A stretch of DNA of 18,060 nucleotides from Desulfobulbaceae bacterium (GCA_024763115.1 JANTGB010000009.1:1-18060), one strand, 5' to 3'. Positions 1 to 7,554 are shown, numbered from the stretch's first letter. Notes: generated from the letters alone by a model not told the origin. Numbers and translations are program-made.

Positions 1-92
1 ACATTTAGAAAAGCGATCTGCAATTATGCAATCCAGAGGCGTAGCCCTGCTACGCCTGCGGTTGCATGCAATTAGATCACTTCTCTAAATGT
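1..92. repeat. Imperfect long palindrome (MITE- or REP-like)
   Basis: The two ends are inverted copies: ACATTTAGAAAAGCGATCT at the left and the complement of ACATTTAGAGAAGTGATCT at the right (two mismatches in 19). The inner arms also pair, ending in GGCGTAGC (38-45) against GCTACGCC (49-56) around a 3-base loop. No open reading frame is inside and no T-run follows on either strand, so it does not look like a simple terminator. A non-autonomous palindromic repeat fits best. The element may extend left of the window. It lies beyond the 3' end of acs. Confidence 0.6.
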
Positions 93-307
93 CCATACTA
101 CACCTTATCTCTACTAATTTATTTTTGAGTGAACCCTAAGTAACAGTGAAACGGTGTCATACAAACACTGTTGTTTATGAACAATTAATCATTACCTACT
201 GAGGAGTTACCTCAAGCCAAGGCATTTTTGAAATATATATGCGCTATCATATATTTGATATTACAAATATTTATTCAAAGCAAAAAGTTGGACAGGTAAT
301 AGCTTAA
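93..307. other. Non-coding gap downstream of acs
   Basis: AT-rich with no credible gene. It holds weak inverted repeats: AACAGTG (142-148) with CACTGTT (166-172), TGAGG (200-204) with CCTCA (210-214), and AAATATAT (231-238) with ATATATTT (249-256). None is followed by a T-run on the minus strand, so no convincing rho-independent terminator for acs is visible. A one-mismatch copy of the TAACTATTCAG motif overlaps the acs stop codon at 305-315. Confidence 0.5.
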
Positions 308-2293
308 TTATTCAGTCATATCCTTGTTACCGGCAATCAAGACATCGACTACTGAAGGATCCGCCAAGGTGGAAGTGTCGCCAAAATCATCTTGTCCTGC
401 GGCAATTTTGCGAAGAATGCGGCGCATAATCTTACCACTCCTTGTCTTGGGCAGTCCTGCGGAGAACTGGATGTACTCAGGTACGGCTATTGGCCCGATT
501 TCCTTGCGAACATGCAACTTCAACTCCTTAATCAGGCCATCACTTACCTCTACCCCCGACTTCAGGGAGACATAGGCATAAATTGTCTGGCCTTTTATCG
601 GATGCGGGGCGCCGACAACAGCTGCCTCAGCCACTGCTTCATGCGCAACAAGGGCTGATTCAATTTCCGCTGTGCCCAGCCTGTGACCGGATACATTAAT
701 TACATCATCAAGCCGTCCCATAATCCAGAAATAGCCGTCTTCATCTCTGCGGGCCCCGTCCTCGGGATCATATATTCCTGGATAACGATCAAAATAGGTT
801 TTCTTAAAACGTTCGGGATCGCCGAATACGCCTCGCAACATGCCGGGCCATGGTTTTTTGATAACCAGATGGCCACCTTCGTTAGCAGCAGCCTCATGAC
901 CTTCTTCATTAAAAACAGTTACGTCAACACCAGGCAGAGGATAAGAGGCTGAACCCGGCTTTAAAGGCGTGGCAAAGGGCAGAGGACTGATCATTATGCC
1001 CCCTGTCTCAGTCTGCCACCAGGTATCAACAATGGGCAGTTTTGCACCGCCGATTTTCTCGTGATACCACATCCATGCCTCAGGGTTAATCGGTTCACCG
1101 ACGGAACCAAGCAGACGCAGAGAGGAAAGGTCATAATTTTGCGTCCATTTCGTGCCTTCCCGCATCAAGGCTCTGATAACGGTAGGCGCAGTGTAAAATA
1201 TATTGACCTTGAATTTTTCTACAATCTGCCAGAAGCGATCCGGAGCCGGGTAAGACGGCACTCCTTCAAACATCAATGAAGTTGCGCCCAGGGCCAAGGG
1301 GCCGTAAAGAATATAGGTATGACCGGTAATCCAGCCAATGTCGGCCGTACACCAGTATACATCGTCATCTTTTACATCAAAAACCCACTGGGTCGTGTGA
1401 GCGGCATAAGTAATATAGCCGCCGGTTGTATGAACCACCCCCTTAGGCTTTCCCGTACTACCGCTGGTATAGAGAATAAACAGCGTATCCTCCGCCTCCA
1501 TACTCTCGGGTGGACAGTCATCGGTTATGTCGTCTCCATTAATCGCATCATGCCACCAGATGTCACGGCCTTCCTGCATATCAACTTCATTGCCGCCTCG
1601 TTCAACAATAAAGCAGTTTTTTATAGTGCCACATTCCTGGATAGCGGTATCGGCATTCGGTTTTAAGGGAATAGTTTTTCCAGCTCTTATCACAGCGTCG
1701 GCTGTAACCAGAACCTTTGCCTCACAGTCCTGTACCCGGCTTTTCAGGCTCTGAGCGCTGAAGCCGGCAAAGACAACTGAATGCATGGCCCCGATGCGCG
1801 CACAGGCCAAAAGAGATATAGCCAGTTCGGGAATCATGGGTAAATAAATTGAGACTCGATCGCCTTTTTGCACACCATATTTTTTCAGGACATTTGCAAA
1901 GCGGCAAACCTCACGATGAAGCATCTGATAAGTAAATACTTTGACATCCTCACCAGGCTCACCCTGCCAAATCAACGCAGCCTTATTTCGGCGGCCATTG
2001 GTCAAATGGCGATCAAGGCAGTTATAAGATACGTTCAGCTTTCCGCCGTCAAACCATTTTATTTCCGGCTTATGAAGATCAGCATCCACTACGCTGTCCC
2101 ATTTTTTATCCCAACTGATAAGCTCTTCAGCCCTTTCACCCCAAAATCCTTCCGGATCATCCATGGATCTTTTATATAGGGCTTTATACTCATCCATATT
2201 TTTAACATAAGCCGTAGCCTGGCCTGCGACCGGTGGTTGAAACACCCGTCCTTCCTTCATCAGGCTCTCGATTTTTTTTTCTTCAGCACTCAT
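308..2293 (-). CDS. acs: Acetyl-CoA synthetase, AMP-forming
   Basis: A 661-residue protein, close to the usual length of about 650. It activates acetate to acetyl-AMP and then acetyl-CoA in the cytoplasm, for acetate assimilation or its reversal. Visible hallmarks of the ANL adenylating family are the phosphate-binding loop YTSGSTGKPKG (275-285), the core WWQTETGG (425-432), and the C-terminal PKTRSGKIMRR whose lysine, K621, corresponds to the catalytic lysine that Pat/GNAT enzymes acetylate in enterobacteria. Acetylation control is therefore possible but not shown. The ATG start has AGGAGG only 4 bases upstream (2298-2303). The gene is alone on this strand and diverges from parA. A promoter and a leader hairpin are listed separately. 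Assignment is secure. Confidence 0.97.
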   Translation of the reverse strand: MSAEEKKIESLMKEGRVFQPPVAGQATAYVKNMDEYKALYKRSMDDPEGFWGERAEELISWDKKWDSVVDADLHKPEIKWFDGGKLNVSYNCLDRHLTNGRRNKAALIWQGEPGEDVKVFTYQMLHREVCRFANVLKKYGVQKGDRVSIYLPMIPELAISLLACARIGAMHSVVFAGFSAQSLKSRVQDCEAKVLVTADAVIRAGKTIPLKPNADTAIQECGTIKNCFIVERGGNEVDMQEGRDIWWHDAINGDDITDDCPPESMEAEDTLFILYTSGSTGKPKGVVHTTGGYITYAAHTTQWVFDVKDDDVYWCTADIGWITGHTYILYGPLALGATSLMFEGVPSYPAPDRFWQIVEKFKVNIFYTAPTVIRALMREGTKWTQNYDLSSLRLLGSVGEPINPEAWMWYHEKIGGAKLPIVDTWWQTETGGIMISPLPFATPLKPGSASYPLPGVDVTVFNEEGHEAAANEGGHLVIKKPWPGMLRGVFGDPERFKKTYFDRYPGIYDPEDGARRDEDGYFWIMGRLDDVINVSGHRLGTAEIESALVAHEAVAEAAVVGAPHPIKGQTIYAYVSLKSGVEVSDGLIKELKLHVRKEIGPIAVPEYIQFSAGLPKTRSGKIMRRILRKIAAGQDDFGDTSTLADPSVVDVLIAGNKDMTE

Positions 2294-2340
2294 ATAGCCT
2301 CCTGAATAGTTATAAAAATTAATCCCTTATGGATTTTTTA

Positions 2341-2366
2341 AAAAAAAGCCTCAAATACCATTAGGC
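2341..2366 (-). terminator. Terminator-like hairpin in the acs leader (possible attenuator)
   Basis: On the minus strand GCCT (2366-2363) pairs with AGGC (2351-2348), with an inner AAT/ATT pairing and a 2-base bulge, immediately followed by seven Ts (2347-2341). It lies between the predicted acs promoter and the acs start, so if it works it would attenuate acs. The stem is short and the T-run is followed by an A-run, so the effect may be small. Confidence 0.3.
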
Positions 2367-2396
2367 CAGTAAAATTACCTATATGATTGTCCCTTC

Positions 2397-2425
2397 TTGA
2401 TAACCAAAGGTGAAAGCGAGGTCAA
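2397..2425 (-). promoter_or_regulatory. Sigma-70-like promoter for acs
   Basis: On the minus strand TTGACC (2425-2420, five of six to the -35 consensus) and TATCAA (2402-2397, four of six to the -10) are separated by exactly 17 bases. Transcription would start near 2390, giving a leader of roughly 95 bases. This is inferred from sequence only. Confidence 0.45.
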
Positions 2426-2472
2426 GTGAAAAATGTTGTTAAAAAAATTTTGTTTGGTTTTGCTGTACAATC

Positions 2473-2537
2473 GCTCAAGAGCATAAACAAATTTATGCCT
2501 GCCATCACCTGATGCCTCAGGTCACCTGCATGAAGGT
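2473..2537. other. Cluster of small hairpins before a T-rich stretch
   Basis: Consecutive perfect small stems: GCTC/GAGC (2473-2482), GCATAAA (2481-2487) with TTTATGC (2492-2498), ACCTGA (2507-2512) with TCAGGT (2517-2522), and ACCT (2524-2527) with AGGT (2534-2537), followed on the plus strand by the T-rich run 2541-2552. A -10-like TACAAT lies at 2466-2471 without a good -35. It could be a small RNA or simply the leftovers of repeats; the last stem is weak for a terminator. Confidence 0.22.
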
Positions 2538-2601
2538 TCGGTTTTTCTTTTTAACCAGCCAGATCTTATTAACTTATTGAAAACATATTATAAACAGCAC
2601 G

Positions 2602-2617
2602 TGTTTCACGTGAAACA
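2602..2617. promoter_or_regulatory. parS: parS centromere site for ParB
   Basis: TGTTTCACGTGAAACA is a perfect 16-bp palindrome identical to the canonical bacterial parS consensus. It lies about 540 bp upstream of parA. ParB loads here as a CTP-dependent clamp and spreads, and ParA then moves the complex. A chromosomal parABS locus with a nearby parS usually lies close to the replication origin, so this window is probably origin-proximal. It is the only exact site seen in the window. Confidence 0.95.
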
Positions 2618-2756
2618 TCCTTTCTTGTTGAATTTTTTAAAAAAATTACAGTTGCATTAACAGCGCTTAACATTGTAAAAAAGTATGTAACTATTCAGCT
2701 AACTACTCATGGGGTAAGCGCCTAATTTTGTAAAACGGGGTATCCAATTAGCGCAA

Positions 2757-2785
2757 GTAGGGGCACCCACAAGGGGTGCCCCTAC
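2757..2785. repeat. Perfect 12-bp hairpin repeat (GTAGGGGC type)
   Basis: GTAGGGGCACCC (2757-2768) and GGGTGCCCCTAC (2774-2785) form a perfect stem around ACAAG. No T-run follows on either strand, so it is not a standard terminator. Short palindromes opening with GTAGGGGC occur as dispersed repeats in many bacterial genomes (general knowledge, not checked here). Confidence 0.6.
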
Positions 2786-2948
2786 AGGGCTGCGGTGTGT
2801 AACCTCAATCCTAGGCGCCCAGTGCCAAGATACCCGGTGCAGACCTACGGTTGGGTGCCATCACCACATATGGAGAAGTTACCAAAAATCAAAACAAAAA
2901 ATGGTTGAGACAATGGTTTTAAGTGCCTAATGAGTGCAAACTGGAGTA

Positions 2949-3043
2949 TTTGTAACTGCTCGGATCTGCGCTTACCTGCAGGGTGCAGGTAAGCGACCGG
3001 AGGGAGACTCCGAATATGCGGTGCCCTGTGAGCAGTTACCAAA
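2949..3043. repeat. Nested multi-hairpin structure upstream of parA
   Basis: An outer perfect 10-bp stem, GTAACTGCTC (2952-2961) with GAGCAGTTAC (3030-3039), encloses two hairpins: CGCTTACCTGCA (2969-2980) with TGCAGGTAAGCG (2984-2995), a perfect 12-bp stem with a 3-base loop, and CGGAG (2998-3002) with CTCCG (3008-3012). The result is a three-way-junction shape. It could extrude as DNA or, if transcribed with parA, fold in the 5' leader. Its function is unknown. Confidence 0.5.
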
Positions 3044-3153
3044 TCTAAAGCGCACCTGAATAGTTAAAAAGTATAAACCTTAAGTGAAATAATTTCAGAC
3101 TAAAATACTATCAAATTCAGCTGCCGACAAAACATGACAAAGGATAATGAGTT

Positions 3154-3939
3154 GTGCAAGGAAAAATAGTAGCGCTGGCAAATCAAAAAGGCGGTGTCGG
3201 TAAAACGACAACTACCGTAAATCTTGCCGCCGCCCTGGCGAGGCTGGGGAAAAAAATTCTGGTAGTGGACTCCGACCCCCAGGGAAATGCCTCAAGCGGA
3301 CTGGGAATAGACACAAAAGATATAGGTAAACATTTATATCATTGTTATTTAGACAAACAACAGGCGGAAAATTCCATACGTCAGGTTGATGGCTATGACA
3401 ACCTCTATATTCTCCCAACCCATATTGACCTCATCGGAGTAGAAGTAGAGCTGATGTCCGCAAAAAAACGGGAAAGATATCTTGGAAAGCTTTTGCAGCC
3501 TTTTTTGTCTGCCTATGATTATGTCGTTGTGGATTGCCCTCCTTCCCTGGGGCTTTTGACCCTTAATGCCCTGACGGCGGCAGAGTCTGTTATTATCCCT
3601 CTCCAGTGTGAATATTTTGCCCTTGAGGGTTTGAGCCAGCTAATCAGGACAATCCGCCTGGTCAAAAATTCGTATAACAACAATCTTTATATTGAAGGAC
3701 TTGTCTTAACCATGTTTGACCGGCGTAACAAATTAACTTACAGGGTTGCCAAGGAGGTAAAAGAGCATTTTAAAGAAAAAGTTTACACCACGGTTATTCC
3801 CCGTAATGTTAGACTGAGTGAATGCCCCAGTCATGGCAAGGCAATAGTAGATTATGATAAACGGTCAAGCGGGTCCATCAGCTATATGAATCTGGGCCGT
3901 GAATTTATCAAACGACAGAAAAATAAAGGACGAATATGA
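3154..3939 (+). CDS. parA: Chromosome partitioning ATPase ParA (Soj)
   Basis: A 261-residue ParA/Soj-type ATPase lacking the N-terminal DNA-binding extension of plasmid ParA (type Ia), so it is of the chromosomal kind. The deviant Walker A KGGVGKTT (12-19), the following VVDSDPQGN switch region and the Walker B-like YVVVDCPPSLG are all visible. It binds the nucleoid as an ATP dimer and is stimulated by ParB to pull parS complexes apart. The start is GTG with AAAGGA 9 bases upstream (3139-3144). Its stop overlaps the parB start in ATGA. A parS site lies upstream. Confidence 0.96.
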   Translation: MQGKIVALANQKGGVGKTTTTVNLAAALARLGKKILVVDSDPQGNASSGLGIDTKDIGKHLYHCYLDKQQAENSIRQVDGYDNLYILPTHIDLIGVEVELMSAKKRERYLGKLLQPFLSAYDYVVVDCPPSLGLLTLNALTAAESVIIPLQCEYFALEGLSQLIRTIRLVKNSYNNNLYIEGLVLTMFDRRNKLTYRVAKEVKEHFKEKVYTTVIPRNVRLSECPSHGKAIVDYDKRSSGSISYMNLGREFIKRQKNKGRI

Positions 3940-4823
3940 CAACTGGAGCCTCCCCGTTAGGTAAGGGGCTTAATGCCTTGTTACCGACAGACATTGATAT
4001 TGAAGATAAAAAATCATCAACTGGAGAATATTTTCAGTGTCCTGCATACAAGATATCAGCCAATCCCAATCAGCCACGTCAGGAAATGGATGATCAGCGA
4101 CTAGAAGAATTGGCTGAATCAATCCGCGCTAAAGGAATAATTCAACCCCTGCTGGTAAGGGAGACGGAAAATGGATATGAGCTTATTGCCGGGGAGCGAA
4201 GACTGCGGGCAGCAAGAATAGTAGGGCTGGATCAGGTGCCGGTAGTAGTCAGAGACTCAGATTTAAAAGATAGTCTGGAGCTGGCCCTGGTTGAAAATAT
4301 TCAACGGCAGAATCTAAACCCCATTGAAGAGGCAGCGGCATACCGGCAGCTTGGTAAGGAATTTTCCCTGACCCAGGATGAAATAGCTGCCAGGGTCGGC
4401 AAGGAAAGATCGACGGTAGCAAATTCCATGCGACTCCTGCAATTACCTGAATATGTCCAAAAGGATATAAGATCAGGAGTACTGAGCATGGGCCACGGTC
4501 GAGTACTGTTGAGCCTGAAAGATGATGAAGTCATAAGGATGTTACGTGATGCCGTTATTGATGGAAAGCTTTCTGTCAGGCAGAGTGAACAGCTGGCAAA
4601 AAAACTGAAAAAAAAGAAACCAATACGCCAAAAAAGAAATGCAGGAAAGCCGATTCCCAGGTCTTACTGCCGGACATTAAGCAACGAATTTGTCAAATAC
4701 CTGGGAAATAAAAGCCGAATAGTTCAGCAGGGAGACCGAGGCAAAATAGTAATTGAATACTATTCCCTTGATGATCTGGAAAGACTTCACAAACTGATCC
4801 TGAGTAAGGAAAAAGGCGAATGA
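3936..4823 (+). CDS. parB: Chromosome partitioning protein ParB (Spo0J)
   Basis: A 295-residue ParB. Visible in order: the N-terminal ParA-stimulating peptide LGKGLNALL (8-16), the CTP-binding N-terminal domain with NPNQPR (43-48) and GERRLRA (86-92), the ENIQRQNLNPIEEA segment (120-133), a helix-turn-helix that reads parS (about 145-166), a lysine-rich linker (about 222-235) and a C-terminal dimerisation region. The ribosome site AAGGA (3926-3930) lies inside the parA end with a 5-base gap. It overlaps both parA and pyrK by 4 bases, so translation is probably coupled. Confidence 0.96.
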   Translation: MTTGASPLGKGLNALLPTDIDIEDKKSSTGEYFQCPAYKISANPNQPRQEMDDQRLEELAESIRAKGIIQPLLVRETENGYELIAGERRLRAARIVGLDQVPVVVRDSDLKDSLELALVENIQRQNLNPIEEAAAYRQLGKEFSLTQDEIAARVGKERSTVANSMRLLQLPEYVQKDIRSGVLSMGHGRVLLSLKDDEVIRMLRDAVIDGKLSVRQSEQLAKKLKKKKPIRQKRNAGKPIPRSYCRTLSNEFVKYLGNKSRIVQQGDRGKIVIEYYSLDDLERLHKLILSKEKGE

Positions 4824-5599
4824 AACATCTGCAGATCAGGGCGAAAATTGAAAAAAATATTGAGGTATGTCCAGGGATTTACCGGCTTACCTTTATTAAC
4901 AGGAAACTTGCCGAATTGTCGCGACCTGGACAGTTTCTAATGGTTAAGGTTGCCCGGACACCGGCAATAGAACCGGTTCTCCGCAGGCCGTTTTCTATTC
5001 ATCAGGTTAAAGATGACCGAATAAGCATACTTTTCAAGGTGATAGGCCGAGGAACGGAAAACCTAGCCAAAACAATTGATGAAGTTGACCTGATAGGCCC
5101 ATTAGGTAAGGGTTATCAAATTCCATCCAGGGGCCATATAGCCCTTATTGGCGGAGGAATGGGGGTAGCCCCGCTGTTATTTCTGGGTCAATGCTGCCGG
5201 AAGCTTAAGCAAAAGGGAAGGGAAATATTAATCCTTCTTGGGGCAAGGACAGTTGCAGAAATGCCGGCTGCGGAAGATTTCAGACAGCTTGGCCTGCCGT
5301 TAAAAACAGCAACCGACGACGGGACTGCCGGATATCATGGCCTGATAACGGATTTAATGGAAGGTAATATGGCGGGCGGGAATTGGAGCGTTATGACCTG
5401 TGGGCCGCAGCCTATGATGAATGAAGTGGCTGACCAATGCTTTGCCCAAGGGTGGAATTGTCAAGTTTCACTTGAGACGACCATGGCCTGTGGCATGGGG
5501 GCCTGCCTGGGGTGCGCCGTGCAGGGAAAAGGCAGGGAATCATATCTTCATGTCTGCAAGGATGGTCCGGTATTTTCAGCTGATCAAGTTGACTGGTAG
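4820..5599 (+). CDS. pyrK: Dihydroorotate dehydrogenase electron transfer subunit PyrK
   Basis: A 259-residue iron-sulfur flavoprotein of the ferredoxin-reductase family. It passes electrons from class 1B PyrD to NAD+ through FAD and a [2Fe-2S] cluster. The FAD motif RRPFSI (55-60), the nucleotide-binding GGGMGVAPL (111-119) and the cluster cysteines C224, C229, C232 and C246 (C-x4-C-x2-C-x13-C) are all present. It starts in a 4-base overlap with the parB stop and lies 5 bases before pyrD. The adjacent pyrD makes PyrK the right choice over a sulfide dehydrogenase or NfnA subunit of the same fold. Confidence 0.93.
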   Translation: MKHLQIRAKIEKNIEVCPGIYRLTFINRKLAELSRPGQFLMVKVARTPAIEPVLRRPFSIHQVKDDRISILFKVIGRGTENLAKTIDEVDLIGPLGKGYQIPSRGHIALIGGGMGVAPLLFLGQCCRKLKQKGREILILLGARTVAEMPAAEDFRQLGLPLKTATDDGTAGYHGLITDLMEGNMAGGNWSVMTCGPQPMMNEVADQCFAQGWNCQVSLETTMACGMGACLGCAVQGKGRESYLHVCKDGPVFSADQVDW

Positions 5600-5604
5600 A
5601 GAAA

Positions 5605-6522
5605 ATGGATAAGATGGACTTGAGTATATCGATAGGCAACTGGCGGTTGAAAAATCCGGTACTTACAGCATCAGGTACCTTTGGCTACGGCGAGGAATTC
5701 AGTGATTATGTTGATCTGTCAAGCCTGGGGGCGATAATTGTTAAGGGGATATCGCTTAAGCCTCGGCCGGGAAATCCTCCGCCACGGGTGGTTGAAACAA
5801 GTTGCGGGATGTTGAATGCCATTGGCCTGGAAAATGTCGGCCTGGAGAAATTTATCAGTGAAAAAATGCCTGTTCTGCGTGACTATGAGACAGACATTGT
5901 GGTGAATATACTGGGAGAAAGCATAGAGGATTACCGTGAACTTTGCGTCGAACTGGATCAGACAGCAGGGATCAGCGCTATTGAAGTAAATATTTCCTGC
6001 CCCAATGTCAAAAAGGGGGGGCTGGCCTTCGGCACTGATGCCGGGATGGCTAATCGCCTGTGCAGTGAAGTTAGAAAAATGACCGACAAACCCCTGATAA
6101 TAAAGCTAACCCCGAACGTAACGGATGTCAGTCTTATCGCCAGGGCCGTTGAGGATGGAGGAGCAGACGCTGTATCATTGATAAATACCCTGCTGGGGAT
6201 GGCCATTGACGTAAAAAAAAGAAAACCACGACTGGCAAATGTTGTCGGGGGATTATCCGGACCGGCAATAAAACCTGTAGCCTTACGCATGGTCTGGCAG
6301 ACAGCAAAGGCGATAAAAATTCCGGTAATAGGTATTGGGGGAATAAGCTCAGTTGATGATGCCTTAGAATTTCTCCTGGCCGGGGCCTCGGCTATTCAAG
6401 TGGGAACCGCTAATTTTATTAATCCCGGACTTAGTGGTGAAATAGGTAAAGGGATCAAAAATTATATGGAGGAGTACGGATTTACTGAGTTGAGTGAACT
6501 TATTGGTTCGCTGCAAATATGA
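5605..6522 (+). CDS. pyrD: Dihydroorotate dehydrogenase, class 1B catalytic subunit
   Basis: A 305-residue FMN-dependent TIM-barrel enzyme that oxidises dihydroorotate to orotate, the fourth step of UMP synthesis, in the cytoplasm. The class 1 catalytic cysteine is in NISCPN (C132). FMN-binding segments ASGTFGYG (22-29) and the late GGISSVDDALEFLLAGA are intact. Pairing with PyrK marks the class 1B, NAD-linked heterotetramer usual in anaerobes and Gram-positives, unlike the quinone-linked class 2 enzyme of enterobacteria. The stop overlaps the next start in ATGA. An alternative start exists three codons later. Confidence 0.96.
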   Translation: MDKMDLSISIGNWRLKNPVLTASGTFGYGEEFSDYVDLSSLGAIIVKGISLKPRPGNPPPRVVETSCGMLNAIGLENVGLEKFISEKMPVLRDYETDIVVNILGESIEDYRELCVELDQTAGISAIEVNISCPNVKKGGLAFGTDAGMANRLCSEVRKMTDKPLIIKLTPNVTDVSLIARAVEDGGADAVSLINTLLGMAIDVKKRKPRLANVVGGLSGPAIKPVALRMVWQTAKAIKIPVIGIGGISSVDDALEFLLAGASAIQVGTANFINPGLSGEIGKGIKNYMEEYGFTELSELIGSLQI

Positions 6523-6773
6523 AAATGGATCAATTTATCAAAAAAATAAGGTTTTATGTCAGTATCCTTCTTGATCGTGAAACCCCCTGGTATGTAAAAA
6601 TATTGCTTGCGCTGGGCCTGGTATATCTGGTTTATCCATTTGATTTTGTCCCGGATCAAATACCATTTTTGGGATTGGTGGATGATTTGACCATTGGAAC
6701 GTTTCTAGTTGCCCTGGCAATACGCCTTGTGCCTGCTAAGGTTATAAGTCGGGTACAGAAAAAATTTTATTAA
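6519..6773 (+). CDS. DUF1232 (YkvA-like) small membrane protein
   Basis: An 84-residue protein with two hydrophobic segments (about 26-40 and 54-72) separated by the DUF1232 signature YPFDFVPDQIPFLG (39-52) followed by VDDL. Members are widespread small membrane proteins of unknown function. It overlaps pyrD by 4 bases and is probably the last gene of the par-pyr transcript. No ribosome site is clear, so translation is likely coupled to pyrD. A second ATG two codons in is possible. Confidence 0.85.
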   Translation: MKMDQFIKKIRFYVSILLDRETPWYVKILLALGLVYLVYPFDFVPDQIPFLGLVDDLTIGTFLVALAIRLVPAKVISRVQKKFY

Positions 6774-6781
6774 ATTTCAGA

Positions 6782-6815
6782 CTGACGCCTTAAAATAGTT
6801 ACGTGTCAGCTTATT
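6782..6815 (+). terminator. Weak possible terminator after the par-pyr operon
   Basis: CTGACGC (6782-6788) pairs with GTGTCAG (6803-6809), seven pairs including one wobble, with a 14-base loop and then CTTATT. The stem is poor in GC and the T-run is broken, so readthrough into the next gene is likely. Confidence 0.25.
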
Positions 6816-6821
6816 AAAAAA

Positions 6822-7526
6822 ATGAAAAAGATTAGAGAAAAAATTGTTGAAAAACTGTATGAACAATATGAAATCGAAACAGCTCATCAAACATTTGCCT
6901 GTAAAAAAGGATGCTCAACCTGCTGTACACAGAATGTGACCATGACGGCAACTGAAGGGGAAATGATTATAAATTTTCTTGTTCAGGAAAAAAGATTGGA
7001 AGAATTGCATGACATTCTCTGCAAGTCGGAAACCGTTTATGTCCCACAAAAGACCCCGAACAATCCAGATGACGAGCAGGTTGATTCAGATGAAAAATGG
7101 GATTTGACCCCCTGCTGTTTTCTTAAAAATAATATGTGTTCAATCTATCCGGCCCGTCCCTTTGCCTGCCGCTGCTTTTATTCAACTAAAGAATGCGGAC
7201 CTGAGCAACCGGCGGAACTGTCCGCCTGGCTGGCAGCTTTCAACGGAGTTATGCTCCAGCTAATTGAACATGTGGGACAGGGAGAACTCTGGGGCAGCAT
7301 GAATGATATCCTGCTCGAATTAAGCTCCCAGAGCCGCTATATCGGTAGAGAGTGGCGGGGAGAGCCGACTAAAATTGATCGGGCTAGATTTCGCCTGCTT
7401 ACAGCCGGGCCGGTCAAAGAATTTATTGTTGATCCCCTGTCCCAAAGAAAAATAGAGCTTATACTTCAGCGGATAAGCCAAACTGCAATTGATAACGCTA
7501 CAATAGGAAGCATGCTTGGGATGTGA
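6822..7526 (+). CDS. YkgJ-family cysteine cluster protein
   Basis: A 234-residue protein of the YkgJ (CxxCxxxCC) family, thought to bind zinc or iron; its biochemical role is not established. Two cysteine groups are visible: C27, C31, C34, C35, and C98, C99, C106, C116, C118, C125, the latter containing the family-typical MCSIYPARPFACRCF. The C-terminal half is helical-looking without a recognised domain. No clear ribosome site precedes the ATG, which lies 48 bases after the DUF1232 gene. It is followed after 28 bases by yrfG, so the two may be co-transcribed. Confidence 0.85.
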   Translation: MKKIREKIVEKLYEQYEIETAHQTFACKKGCSTCCTQNVTMTATEGEMIINFLVQEKRLEELHDILCKSETVYVPQKTPNNPDDEQVDSDEKWDLTPCCFLKNNMCSIYPARPFACRCFYSTKECGPEQPAELSAWLAAFNGVMLQLIEHVGQGELWGSMNDILLELSSQSRYIGREWRGEPTKIDRARFRLLTAGPVKEFIVDPLSQRKIELILQRISQTAIDNATIGSMLGM

Positions 7527-7554
7527 TCCCGGCTAAAAAATTCTGAGACAAAAA

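Larger units (their letters stand above)
2688..3066. repeat. Intergenic element bounded by inverted TAACTATTCAG
   Basis: Perfect 11-bp inverted copies, TAACTATTCAG (2688-2698) and CTGAATAGTTA (3056-3066), enclose 379 bp without a credible gene. Inside are GCGCCTAATT (2718-2727) against AATTAGCGC (2746-2754, one bulge), the hairpin at 2757-2785 and the nested structure at 2949-3043. The left end shows a second degenerate motif copy (CTAACTACTCA) and the string GGTAAGCG. It looks like a composite of non-autonomous repeats lying between parS and parA. No transposase is present. Confidence 0.45.

Noticed and set aside
1319..1666. A 115-residue plus-strand reading frame opposite acs
   Set aside because: It is antisense to the acs adenylation core, with no ribosome site and no recognised motif.
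2713..2720. GGTAAGCG strings at 2713, 2988 and 11780 as remnants of IS66-family ends, which often begin with GTAA
   Set aside because: No transposase fragment, no paired ends at sensible distance and no target duplication could be found, so the resemblance is too short to call.
2845..3042. A 65-residue minus-strand reading frame in the parS-parA gap
   Set aside because: It is made of the nested hairpin repeat and has no supporting start signal.
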